Made by a program: the position numbers and the translations under genes. This document shows, in pieces, positions 1-8,149 of a stretch of 64,000 nucleotides of DNA. The first letter of the stretch is position 1; the number at the start of each line of letters is the position of its first letter. A model generated the notes under the pieces. That model worked only from the letters and a program-made list of their open reading frames with translations, was not told where the DNA came from and ran no database searches. The stretch is from Methanobrevibacter sp. (GTDB lineage: Archaea > Methanobacteriota > Methanobacteria > Methanobacteriales > Methanobacteriaceae), in contig JAFRFB010000033.1 in NCBI GenBank assembly GCA_017434555.1, forward strand, positions 1-64,000, given 5' to 3'.

Positions 1-112
<112 letters not shown>

Positions 113-264
113 TGAACACATAACAGACATAATATTAATAAAATAATAATAAAACACTTCCCAAATCATTTTTAAGAATTATTTGAAAATTATTTAATAA
201 AAATTTTTTAAAAAAATAAAAGGTTCCTTTCATGAAAAAAATAATTAAAAAAAATAGTTAATTC

Positions 265-300
265 TTAAAATGCAATATTATAAAAAGAGTATATAAAAAA
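265..300 (-). promoter_or_regulatory. rRNA operon promoter (TATA box and initiator)
   Basis: On the minus strand TTTTATATACT (298-288) is a strong archaeal TATA box, and a TTGCAT initiator lies about 20 nt downstream near 272, matching the TGC-type start of methanogen stable-RNA promoters. The leader to the 16S 5' end is about 160 nt of very AT-rich sequence. A second TATA-like TTTATATACT at 330-321 could be an additional promoter. The start site is inferred, not mapped. Confidence 0.65.
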
Positions 301-331
301 ATAATCACCCAAAAATAACTAGTATATAAAC

Positions 332-1390
332 TTAACTATTTTTTTGTGATTTTTTTATAACTGATATAATTCGGGTTAAACTTCTATGCATTTTAATAGC
401 ATACTGTTCAACAAGTTCAAAGCCCACTTCATCAATCATAGGATTTAAATCAACATAATGGGGACTTGCCATACACAGATATGCATCTTCAGCCATATTA
501 TCATAAATTGCATGGAAAAATTCCTTGAAAATATCGTCTCCATCAATATCTCCTGTTGAAGTTGATATTCCATAAGGCGGATCTGTAACTACACCCGCTA
601 CCTTTTCATACATTTTAAGTTCACGGACATCCAAATGAAATGTCCTGTAGTCCTTTATGCCGCAGTAATCCAAATTGATTGCAGTTCCATTTTTCATTTT
701 CCAGTTGACATCTGAACCTACAACCTTACAGCCTATGAGTCCTGCTTCTATTAAAATTCCTCCGGTTCCGCAAAATGGATCAAGCACCAGCTGACCTGCT
801 TTAACACGGGAGAGATTTACCATGCATCTAGCCAGTTTCGGACTCATTGATCCAGGATAGAAAAATGGTCTTTTATGAGGTTTTATATCTTCAAAATGTT
901 TTTTGTTCAGATGATATTTTTCTATTGCAATATAAATAGTGTCTTCAAATGCAACTAATCTCACAAGTGATTTAGGGTCTTTTAAATTAACTTTGACGTT
1001 TTCACATTTTTCTAAAATCAATGAACCTGCCCTTCTTTCAAAGGCTACGGTATCAATTTCTGAATAGAATCTTTTAACCCTTACGGCAAAAGTCTCATCA
1101 ATATAATCCTGCCAGTCAATTGAAAGGACATCTTCATCAAAATCTGAGACATCAGAGGTTTTTATTATCTGGTGAACCTCATGAGTATAGCCGAGACGTC
1201 TTGTCAGTATCTGATAATATTCATCGATGTTTTCTTCTGATATGTCACTTAGTATAACCAATCCCTCAGTTATTACATTGAGTGTGGTTTTCATATCTTC
1301 ACATTCAATAACTGCCTTAAGTTCTCCTTGAGGCAATAGTGGATGTTCCTGGGATTGTATACATAAAAGTTCCATTAGCTCACCTGACAT
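332..1390 (-). CDS. tRNA (guanine(10)-N2)-dimethyltransferase (Trm-G10 family)
   Basis: Predicted class I SAM enzyme that methylates N2 of G10 in tRNA. The N-terminal half (about 1-170) has the THUMP-type arrangement that binds the tRNA acceptor region. The catalytic domain shows SAM motif I DPFCGTGG (about 204-211), an acidic GSDVN strand, and the N2-methylase motif DPPYG near 270. The 352-residue length fits the family. It is the second gene of a leftward operon: its ATG overlaps the TAA of the upstream PH-domain gene (TAATG). Assignment is from motifs; position specificity rests on family knowledge. Confidence 0.88.
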   Translation of the reverse strand: MSGELMELLCIQSQEHPLLPQGELKAVIECEDMKTTLNVITEGLVILSDISEENIDEYYQILTRRLGYTHEVHQIIKTSDVSDFDEDVLSIDWQDYIDETFAVRVKRFYSEIDTVAFERRAGSLILEKCENVKVNLKDPKSLVRLVAFEDTIYIAIEKYHLNKKHFEDIKPHKRPFFYPGSMSPKLARCMVNLSRVKAGQLVLDPFCGTGGILIEAGLIGCKVVGSDVNWKMKNGTAINLDYCGIKDYRTFHLDVRELKMYEKVAGVVTDPPYGISTSTGDIDGDDIFKEFFHAIYDNMAEDAYLCMASPHYVDLNPMIDEVGFELVEQYAIKMHRSLTRIISVIKKSQKNS

Positions 1391-2412
1391 TATCTTTTAA
1401 ATTTATCAAAATGTCTTCTTACAACACTTTCACTTGATTCATCCACCACATTTCTTTCAACTTTGGAATCTTTAGTGTCAAAATCATCATGTTGATAGTC
1501 TATTTGATTATCTTCATAGTAAGTGTCATCACTATAAGAATATTCATCACTTCTTTGATAATAAGAGGAATTATCTTCATAATCATTTGCCATAGCGCGA
1601 TCAATATTGTTTTCAAGATTTTCATCATATGGTTCATATTCATATTTAGGTCTTTGAACGTCCCCATATTCCAAATCTTCAGGATAATATTCATATTGTC
1701 TGCGCTGATACGGCTCTTCCTGTTTGATAGGAGTTATGACAACATCATCATACTCATCATTAGGATAAAATTCCTGTCTGGAATCCTGATAATAATCCTG
1801 ACTTGGTTCATTATAGTAATTTTGAGGATTTGGTCTTCGATAATCATCCTGAGGGTTTCTGTAAAATCCCATTCTAGGGTCCTGATAACTTCTGTTTCTG
1901 GACATGTTGGAAAATATTATCTCTTCAACTTCAGAAGGATTTGAAATATTTTCAATAGCTATCTGATTATTGTCATATGCACTGAAAACGCTTACAGATC
2001 CGACATTGAACATTCTGGCAAAAATGCTTTGAGAAGTATTGATATCCTGAATTGTAGCATAGGGCATGTAATTTTTACGGTTTAAAAATACGCCGGATTT
2101 AACAATTATTTTGGAATCTGTGAGAATGTATTCCTTGGAATACCATCCGATAATTTGCCAGATGATATATAAAATAATTATTAACATGACTACAAAAACG
2201 GCAATTGCAGTATACCTTGTTAAAGGCAACTGAATTCGTGATATTAAATAGGTCTGCATTTCACCTATAAATCTAATAACGAACCCTGATAGAGATAAAA
2301 CTACAATTAATAAGACAAAAGCTAAAATAGCTTTCTTACAGCCAAATATTAAGTTAGGCTTAGCCTCATAAATAATTCTCTCATTAGATTGATTATCTTT
2401 TTTTCCAAACAT
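1390..2412 (-). CDS. Membrane protein with bacterial PH (bPH2/YdbS-like) domain and acidic tyrosine-rich tail
   Basis: Two hydrophobic segments at about 27-48 and 68-90 are followed by a bPH2-like domain, recognisable from YILTDSKIIVKSGVF, YATIQDI and the VGSVSVFSA strand (about 93-170). The last 160 residues are low-complexity, rich in Tyr, Asp, Asn, Glu and Arg, with repeated YY, DDY and EYEPYDE patterns, and are probably disordered. PH-domain proteins of this type are membrane proteins of unknown role. It is the first gene of a two-gene operon with the tRNA methyltransferase. Function unknown; domain call fairly secure. Confidence 0.75.
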   Translation of the reverse strand: MFGKKDNQSNERIIYEAKPNLIFGCKKAILAFVLLIVVLSLSGFVIRFIGEMQTYLISRIQLPLTRYTAIAVFVVMLIIILYIIWQIIGWYSKEYILTDSKIIVKSGVFLNRKNYMPYATIQDINTSQSIFARMFNVGSVSVFSAYDNNQIAIENISNPSEVEEIIFSNMSRNRSYQDPRMGFYRNPQDDYRRPNPQNYYNEPSQDYYQDSRQEFYPNDEYDDVVITPIKQEEPYQRRQYEYYPEDLEYGDVQRPKYEYEPYDENLENNIDRAMANDYEDNSSYYQRSDEYSYSDDTYYEDNQIDYQHDDFDTKDSKVERNVVDESSESVVRRHFDKFKR

Positions 2413-2466
2413 AATAATACTATAAGATTTTAATTTTAAATAAAGTTTTACAAAAAAAGTATTAAG

Positions 2467-2534
2467 AAATAAGCCTCAGCTCGCCCATCATTCATCACCA
2501 ATCAGAGCTCATAGGGTTCATCATAGGCTTATTT
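2467..2534 (-). ncRNA. C/D box methylation guide sRNA
   Basis: On the minus strand all four boxes are present in order: box C ATGATGA (2524-2518), box D' CTGA (2505-2502), box C' GTGATGA (2498-2492) and box D CTGA (2479-2476). Both guides, ACCCTATGAGCT and ATGATGGGCGAG, are exactly 12 nt, the D'-C' spacer is 3 nt, and the ends pair as AAATAAGCCT with AGGCTTATTT (10 bp). These are the canonical archaeal C/D sRNA dimensions. It would guide two 2'-O-methylations opposite the fifth nucleotide upstream of each D box. It lies 12 nt past the PAN stop codon, so it may be processed from the PAN transcript. Confidence 0.92.
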
Positions 2535-2546
2535 ATTAAATGAAAT

Positions 2547-3800
2547 TTATCCAAACATTACGCCGGCTTCTTTTTTGAATTCCTCATCATGTTCTGAGTC
2601 AACAACCTTATGGACTGCATCCATAAAGTCAGCAACATTTACCTTATCACGTTTTTCACGGATTGCGAACATACCGGCTTCAGTACATACTGCCTTTAAA
2701 TCTGCACCGGACAAGCCGTCAGTCAAATCGCACAATAAATCGATGTCTGCTTCTTCATCCAATGCCATTCTTTTAGTATGAATTTTAAGAATCTCTTTTC
2801 TTCCTTCCTCATTAGGAAGAGGAACTTCAATGAACCTGTCAAAACGGCCAGGTCTTAAAAGAGCAGGGTCTAAAATATCAGGTCTGTTGGTTGCACCGAT
2901 AATACCAATGTCTCCTCTTGATTCAAAACCATCCAATTCAGCGAGCAGTTGCATTAAAGTCCTTTGAACTTCTCTGTCACCACTGGTTGAACTTTTAAGC
3001 CTTTTAGCTGCAACAGCATCAAGTTCATCAATGAAAATAATAGCAGGAGCTTTTTCTTTAGCCAATTCAAATACTTCACGTACGAGTCTTGCACCTTCCC
3101 CGATGTATTTTTTAACGAATTCGGAAGCTACAATTTTAATGAATGTTGCATTTGTCTCATTAGCTACAGCTTTTGCAAGTAATGTTTTACCTGTTCCCGG
3201 AGGACCGTACAATAAGATTCCTTTAGGAGGATCTATACCTATTTTTTCAAATAATTCCGGTTCTTTTAACGGCAACTCAACAGTTTCTTTAACCTCAATG
3301 ATTTGATCTTCCAAACCACCGATTTGCTCATAGGTAACATCAGGTTTTGTTTCGATTTCCATACCTGAAACGTTTGCATCTTTTTCAGACGGCAATACTT
3401 CAACAATACCGAATGTCTGTTGGTTTAGAGCAACTCTGGAACCAGGTACCAATAATTTTTCATCTAAGAATTTTGAGTAATTAACAAGAAAACTAGGACC
3501 AGTACTACTTTTAACTGTCATCCTATTTTCATCTAAAACTTCAGTAATAGTAGCTAAAACTAAAGGGGGAGATCTAAACCTTTCAACTTCGGAACGTAGG
3601 GATTTAGCTTCTCTTTCTAATCTGATTTTTTCATTTTCAATTAGAACTTTATCTTTTTCTAATTTCCTAACTTTCCACATTAAGTTACTTTTAGCTTTGG
3701 ATTTTTCTTCACGAACAGAGGCAATTTCATCTTCCAAAGATTCAATTTTTTCAATTAACTCCTCTTTTGAAGAATTTTCCAAATCATCAAAATCATTCAT
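2547..3800 (-). CDS. pan: Proteasome-activating nucleotidase (PAN), AAA+ ATPase
   Basis: Hexameric ATPase that unfolds substrates and feeds them to the 20S proteasome. An N-terminal coiled coil (to about residue 75) precedes an OB domain, Walker A GPPGTGKT, Walker [10 protein letters not shown], and the second region of homology with [20 protein letters not shown]. Start chosen at MNDFDDL because GGAGATGAT sits 4 nt upstream; the in-frame codons above it overlap that site. The C-terminus is VMFG, so the penultimate residue of the HbYX gate-opening motif is Phe instead of Tyr. Monocistronic apart from the guide RNA downstream. Confidence 0.96.
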   Translation of the reverse strand: MNDFDDLENSSKEELIEKIESLEDEIASVREEKSKAKSNLMWKVRKLEKDKVLIENEKIRLEREAKSLRSEVERFRSPPLVLATITEVLDENRMTVKSSTGPSFLVNYSKFLDEKLLVPGSRVALNQQTFGIVEVLPSEKDANVSGMEIETKPDVTYEQIGGLEDQIIEVKETVELPLKEPELFEKIGIDPPKGILLYGPPGTGKTLLAKAVANETNATFIKIVASEFVKKYIGEGARLVREVFELAKEKAPAIIFIDELDAVAAKRLKSSTSGDREVQRTLMQLLAELDGFESRGDIGIIGATNRPDILDPALLRPGRFDRFIEVPLPNEEGRKEILKIHTKRMALDEEADIDLLCDLTDGLSGADLKAVCTEAGMFAIREKRDKVNVADFMDAVHKVVDSEHDEEFKKEAGVMFG

Positions 3801-3916
3801 GTGAATCATCTCCATGTAAATTTCTACAACTAAGTACTTTTAATAACATTTAGTAATTTTAAATATTTAAAGTTATTTATTTTATTTCAGTGAAACAAAA
3901 ATTTATTATTAAAGTT

Positions 3917-3928
3917 AGATATAAAATT
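3917..3928 (+). promoter_or_regulatory. TATA box for mbf1, short-leader promoter
   Basis: AGATATAAAATT is centred about 34 nt before the ATG at 3957, which puts the expected transcription start within about 10 nt of the start codon. No Shine-Dalgarno sequence is visible, so the mRNA is probably leaderless or nearly so. Confidence 0.5.
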
Positions 3929-3956
3929 ACATAATTAAATTTAAAAACTGATTAAT

Positions 3957-4442
3957 ATGGAATGCGAAATTTGTGGTAAACCCGTAAGTGAAACAAATCC
4001 TACAAGAGCAAAAATTGAAGGATCAGTTGTGGTTGTATGTAAGGATTGTGCAAAACTTGGAACAATACAGAAAACACCTCCAAAACCAAAATTCCAGCAA
4101 AAGAAAAAAGGAAAAAGAAATGTACAGCCAAAAAGAAATTACAGAAACGATGAACCTACAGAAGAATTGATTGAAAATTACAATACTGCTGTAAGAAATG
4201 CAAGAGAAGCTAAAAACTGGTCTAGAGAAGATTTAGGAAAAAAAATTAATGAAAGAGTTTCTGTTATTAACCGGATTGAATCTGGAAAAATGACTCCTGA
4301 CAACAAGTTAACAAAAAAATTAGAAAAAGCATTAAACATTACATTGTTTGAAGATGTCAATGATGTTGATTTAAATCAGTTCATGAACAGTTCATCCGGC
4401 GAAAGAACGCTCGGAAACATAATGAAAATTAAAAGGAAATAG
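3957..4442 (+). CDS. Multiprotein bridging factor MBF1 (zinc ribbon + HTH)
   Basis: Archaeal MBF1-type regulator of 161 residues. An N-terminal zinc ribbon with CEICGKP and CKDC pairs is followed by a basic linker rich in Lys and Arg (about 45-65), then a Cro/XRE-type helix-turn-helix (about 77-131) containing REAKNWSREDLGKKI and VINRIESGKMTPD. The family acts as a transcription or translation cofactor; archaeal MBF1 is associated with ribosomes. It is divergent from pan and convergent with the DUF356 gene, sharing a bidirectional terminator. Confidence 0.92.
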   Translation: MECEICGKPVSETNPTRAKIEGSVVVVCKDCAKLGTIQKTPPKPKFQQKKKGKRNVQPKRNYRNDEPTEELIENYNTAVRNAREAKNWSREDLGKKINERVSVINRIESGKMTPDNKLTKKLEKALNITLFEDVNDVDLNQFMNSSSGERTLGNIMKIKRK

Positions 4443-4461
4443 CTATTCCAAATAGCTATTT
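4437..4461. terminator. Bidirectional terminator between convergent genes
   Basis: AAATAGCTATT (4437-4447), a 3-nt spacer and AATAGCTATTT (4451-4461) form an 11-bp hairpin that overlaps the stop codons of both convergent genes. AT-rich tracts follow on both sides. Confidence 0.7.
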
Positions 4462-4874
4462 AATTTATTATTTTGAATATATCTTTTTTCGCCTTTAACA
4501 GAGTAATCAATTTTACCAGCATTTAAAGCTCTGTATGATTTATAACCATCCATATCATGAGCAATTGTTAATTTTTCTTTTAATTCATCATAACCTCTAT
4601 ACTCCGGACTGACAACAACAATATGTGCCGGAGGATGAATCTGTTTAATTTTTAAAATGCTTAAAGTAGTATCCTCTTCAACGAAAAATGCAGTAGCAAC
4701 ATTAGAATGGGTTTTAAGTTTTGATTTTAAAATCTGTTCCACCAAAGAATCGGCAAATTCTGCACTTATGACCTTCGGTTTTGTTGATAAAGTCAAACTT
4801 CCGTGCCTTTCAATATCAGAAATAGCACTTAATATCTTTGTTTTATTCTCCCCTCTGATTAAAATTAATGCCAT
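4443..4874 (-). CDS. Methanogen-conserved protein, DUF356-like
   Basis: Small soluble protein of 143 residues beginning MALILIRGENKTKIL. It shows alternating alpha/beta patterns with the VVVSPEYRGYDELKEKL segment near 85-101 and no catalytic signature. The opening and overall length fit DUF356, a family confined to methanogens and of unknown function; that family call is from memory of the pattern and is moderately sure. It is followed by no operon partner on its strand and lies downstream of the secreted protein gene ending at 4914. Confidence 0.6.
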   Translation of the reverse strand: MALILIRGENKTKILSAISDIERHGSLTLSTKPKVISAEFADSLVEQILKSKLKTHSNVATAFFVEEDTTLSILKIKQIHPPAHIVVVSPEYRGYDELKEKLTIAHDMDGYKSYRALNAGKIDYSVKGEKRYIQNNKLNSYLE

Positions 4875-4889
4875 AATAATCCCCTATTT

Positions 4890-4919
4890 AAAAAAAAGTA
4901 AAAACGGTGAAATTCACCG
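4890..4919 (-). terminator. Intrinsic-type terminator of the secreted-protein operon
   Basis: On the minus strand CGGTGAA, one base, TTCACCG (4919-4905) forms a 7-bp stem overlapping the TGA stop, followed by TTTTTACTTTTTTTT. A good hairpin plus T-tract. Confidence 0.65.
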
Positions 4920-6173
4920 ATTTTGGAATGATTTCAATAGCCTACTTCTAAATATGACAAGTAAAATCAATACTATACCTACCGCAGTCTGAATACTGCC
5001 CAGAATATTCAGGATATTTCCGTCAACAGGTAAATCCCACGCCGGCGCAGACCGGTCACCTGGAAGTGCAGTATAATAAACTCCAACAGCTTTGGAATCC
5101 GGTTTTACATTAATGTCTTTAGGTTCAATGTGATCAACACCCATTAAAAGACCGTTGTTAATACCTTTATTAATAGATCCAGCAATAGCTGATGCATCAT
5201 ATCCGTATTTGTTTACAGAAGCCTGAACTATCTCTTTTGTAGTTGCAGCAATACCTGCTTTACCACTACCGTAGACAGAAACACTAACTGAATTCTTACC
5301 GACAGTAAGTGTATTTCCTAAAGCCTCGTATGCATAAACAACTTTCAAATCATGACCGCATACAGGACATTTCTCATAATTATCGGCTGTAGGATAACCG
5401 ACACCCCAACCACACTCTTCACAAACCTTGGAATAAGGGTCGTCCATCGGGAATCCCGTAGAATTCATTTCGGTAGGAGTAAACATGTCTGAAGTGGATA
5501 ATCCGGAAACAAGGTTGACTCCACCCCCACCATATTTCTCACCAGAATCACGGGCAACTTCACCTAAAGCTTCTGAAAGAATGGTGGTTGCAGGATATCC
5601 ATCCCTAATCATTTTACCAATATTCATTGCAGTTTCTTTACGAACACTGTCTGCAGTACCGTACATTGGGTTTCCATCTGTATTTCTCAAGTGAATAATA
5701 GCTCCTTTCTGGCCTATCGGCAAAGTAGCTACACCACTGCTGTATGGAGTTACGGTAATTGAATTGTCTGCATCATTAACTGTAATTACGTATGCATCAA
5801 ATGAACCACCGATTGCAGCACCCATATACGGACCTCCAACAACTAAACGAGCCCCACTATAACTGCTTGCAATAGAAGCTGCAGACGCTGCAGATACATT
5901 ATTCTCCAAATTAGCAACTGCATCCACAATTGAATCTAACCTAACATCAGAACTACCTGTACCCCCGGAGAGAACTGCAAAATGATTATCTTTAGACATT
6001 AAAAATGTTGACTGGAACATGTTTTCTGCAAAAGACATACTTCCTGCAGCTGCCCCATTAGGATCTTGACCAGTAGGGTCAGTAATAACAATAATGTTAC
6101 AAGTAGCTGCCACACTACTCATAGTCATTAATAATATAATGAAAAAAATAATTGGTATTTTTAATCTCTTCAA
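4914..6173 (-). CDS. Secreted or anchored protein with rubredoxin-like zinc ribbon, unknown function
   Basis: N-terminal signal peptide (about 1-23, ending SVAA) and a C-terminal membrane helix (about 391-410) followed by basic residues, so the bulk (about 24-385) should face outside. The ectodomain is Gly/Ala/Ser rich with an alternation typical of alpha/beta folds. At 251-272 two CxxC pairs (C251, C254, C269, C272) make a rubredoxin-like metal site. I do not recognise the family. It is preceded by a 146-residue anchored protein 11 nt upstream on the same strand, so the two probably act together at the cell surface. Confidence 0.7.
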   Translation of the reverse strand: MKRLKIPIIFFIILLMTMSSVAATCNIIVITDPTGQDPNGAAAGSMSFAENMFQSTFLMSKDNHFAVLSGGTGSSDVRLDSIVDAVANLENNVSAASAASIASSYSGARLVVGGPYMGAAIGGSFDAYVITVNDADNSITVTPYSSGVATLPIGQKGAIIHLRNTDGNPMYGTADSVRKETAMNIGKMIRDGYPATTILSEALGEVARDSGEKYGGGGVNLVSGLSTSDMFTPTEMNSTGFPMDDPYSKVCEECGWGVGYPTADNYEKCPVCGHDLKVVYAYEALGNTLTVGKNSVSVSVYGSGKAGIAATTKEIVQASVNKYGYDASAIAGSINKGINNGLLMGVDHIEPKDINVKPDSKAVGVYYTALPGDRSAPAWDLPVDGNILNILGSIQTAVGIVLILLVIFRSRLLKSFQNR

Positions 6174-6184
6174 ATCGTATCCCT

Positions 6185-6625
6185 CTAAGTATTTTTATCT
6201 TGATCTTCTATTTTAACAGATGAAAAGTCTTCAATAACTGTTACAGTAACAATTCCAGTATTTTTATCAACCTGAACATCAGCTGCAGTAATCGGCGTAA
6301 CTGACGTTCCCGGAACCGTCGACTCTTTAGCAAATTCCTGTGCCGTTTGTATCGCATCCTTCAGCGAAACTTCTCTTTTGGAAGTTTTCAATATGTCGCC
6401 ATATATTACACTACCGTCACGGAAACCCGCTTGCATAACATTTGATCTTATTGTATCTACTGGAACTATATCATTTCCTTTTACAATGATTCCAGAGATT
6501 GGTACACCATCACTAACATCATCAGATGAAGCAAATGCGACATATGTAATTAAACGACCACAAAGAATCAAAATAAACGCTAATAATAAAATTATTAATG
6601 TGTCTCTTCTAATCTTCACAAACAT
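6185..6625 (-). CDS. Small membrane-anchored extracytoplasmic protein, unknown
   Basis: 146 residues with a single N-terminal hydrophobic helix (about 8-31) after a basic start MFVKIRRD, then a polar domain rich in Val, Asp and Thr ending in several beta-like strands. No Cys and no catalytic motif. It is the upstream gene of a pair with the zinc-ribbon secreted protein (11-nt gap), which suggests joint function. Unrecognised family. Confidence 0.65.
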   Translation of the reverse strand: MFVKIRRDTLIILLLAFILILCGRLITYVAFASSDDVSDGVPISGIIVKGNDIVPVDTIRSNVMQAGFRDGSVIYGDILKTSKREVSLKDAIQTAQEFAKESTVPGTSVTPITAADVQVDKNTGIVTVTVIEDFSSVKIEDQDKNT

Positions 6626-6703
6626 GTTTTTATCCTCTTAGATATTATTCTTAAGAATAAAAAATCTATACAATATAACTTTTAATTAATATTATATTTA
6701 AAT

Positions 6704-8125
6704 TTATAGAATATTTTTTAATAATGATTCTGCAGGGTCCATTCCCTGAGCACCAATGAGTAAAATTATATCATTTTCACTGGCCAAATCATAGACATGA
6801 CTTAAACAATCTATTAAATTGTCAAAATGAGTATAATCCCTGTTATTTTCATCTAAAACGTTGAAAAATACTTCTCTTTCTTCACAAGTAACATAATTCA
6901 AATCGTTTACAACATCATTACTGGATGATAAAAACAGATTGATGTCATCCCTTAAAACGTCGACTAAAGCCTCAACATTCAGACGGTTAATTTCAACACC
7001 CCGTGAACCTCTTATGGCACAAACAACATGCAATTTCTGATTATCTTCTAAAAGCTTTATTGTCTCATTAATGGTATTTCTGATTCCATCGGGATTATGT
7101 GCAAAGTCATCTATGATTAAGGGTTTATCATTTAATTTTGCAAAACGTCTGTTGAGCGCTCTGTATGATTTAACTGCATCCTTTATTTGATTTAAATCAA
7201 TATTTAAGTTAATGCAGGCCCCAACAGCGGAAAGAATATTTTGAATAAAGTGACCGCTCGTAAAAGGCAAATCCTCTTTTTCAATGATTAAATCACCCTT
7301 GTAAGAAATTCCATCATCAAAGTACAAATCACAGGATTTATCGTTCATGGACCAGTAGAACGGGTTTTCAGAGTCAAGTTTTCTGACCAATTCATCATCA
7401 TGATTCATGACGCATATTCCTTCACCAATAGCTTTTGGAACTGCAGAAATCTCATCGAAAACCTCATCTATTGAATTGACAAGGCCGATATGGTCCATTG
7501 CAATGTTGGTAATTACTCCGACTTTAGGATTAAGAGCCTCAGACATTAGTGAAGCATGATTTTTCATCAAGTTTCCAAGCCATCCCTGAACTTCAGACAC
7601 TTCAATTACAAGATAATCAAGTTCACCGTTGCTATTGACTTCATCTGAAATAAGTTTTGAAACCATAGGATCGATTAATGTGTTGAACTCGGATTCACTG
7701 TCGGTATTTGTAAATGCATTATAACCTGCACTGTCCAAAATATGATAGATTAAATGGGAAGTGGTTGACTTGCCGTTTGTTCCGGTAATGACAATGTTTG
7801 TGGAATTTGGAGAATAATTATCTACAGTCCATTTCAATGCATAAGCATTTGCCAGTTCGATTTTTTCTGTAATAATTAATGGAAAATTTAATTCTTCTGC
7901 TTTTTCGACTGCACCATCTTTAGGGTTTTGGGTAATCAGACATGCAATATCTTTACCGGAAGCGATTTCAATACCCTTGCCGTTAATCCAATGCCTTATT
8001 ACAATATCTCCTTTTCCAGCATCATTCAATAAAGTAAATCTTCCAGTAAAATCCTGGTTTAAATAAAAATTATCACTGCCTACAATTTTTGCATTAATTG
8101 AATTAGCCAATTCATCAATTTTCAT
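6704..8125 (-). CDS. Mur ligase family protein, probable pseudomurein peptide ligase
   Basis: ATP-dependent amide ligase with an N-terminal UDP-binding-like domain, central domain with P-loop ITGTNGKSTTSH, the ITNIAMDHIG segment and a C-terminal domain containing DDFAHNPDGI. Length 473 fits MurC/E ligases. In Methanobacteriales such genes next to MraY-like and CarB-like genes form the pseudomurein cluster, and that neighbourhood is reproduced here. Start at MKIDELANS chosen because GGTGTG precedes it by a few bases; upstream TTG/GTG codons overlap that site. Whether it adds Glu, Ala or Lys cannot be told from sequence. Confidence 0.88.
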   Translation of the reverse strand: MKIDELANSINAKIVGSDNFYLNQDFTGRFTLLNDAGKGDIVIRHWINGKGIEIASGKDIACLITQNPKDGAVEKAEELNFPLIITEKIELANAYALKWTVDNYSPNSTNIVITGTNGKSTTSHLIYHILDSAGYNAFTNTDSESEFNTLIDPMVSKLISDEVNSNGELDYLVIEVSEVQGWLGNLMKNHASLMSEALNPKVGVITNIAMDHIGLVNSIDEVFDEISAVPKAIGEGICVMNHDDELVRKLDSENPFYWSMNDKSCDLYFDDGISYKGDLIIEKEDLPFTSGHFIQNILSAVGACINLNIDLNQIKDAVKSYRALNRRFAKLNDKPLIIDDFAHNPDGIRNTINETIKLLEDNQKLHVVCAIRGSRGVEINRLNVEALVDVLRDDINLFLSSSNDVVNDLNYVTCEEREVFFNVLDENNRDYTHFDNLIDCLSHVYDLASENDIILLIGAQGMDPAESLLKNIL

Positions 8126-8149
8126 TTCACACACCAAAAATAAAGAAAA

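Noticed and set aside
113-330. tRNA gene upstream of 16S
   Set aside because: The sequence shows no cloverleaf or T-loop GTTCRA box; it is only leader and promoter.
1489-1944. Plus-strand open frame inside the PH-domain gene
   Set aside because: It is Ile-rich translation of the antisense of a low-complexity tail and has no ribosome site.
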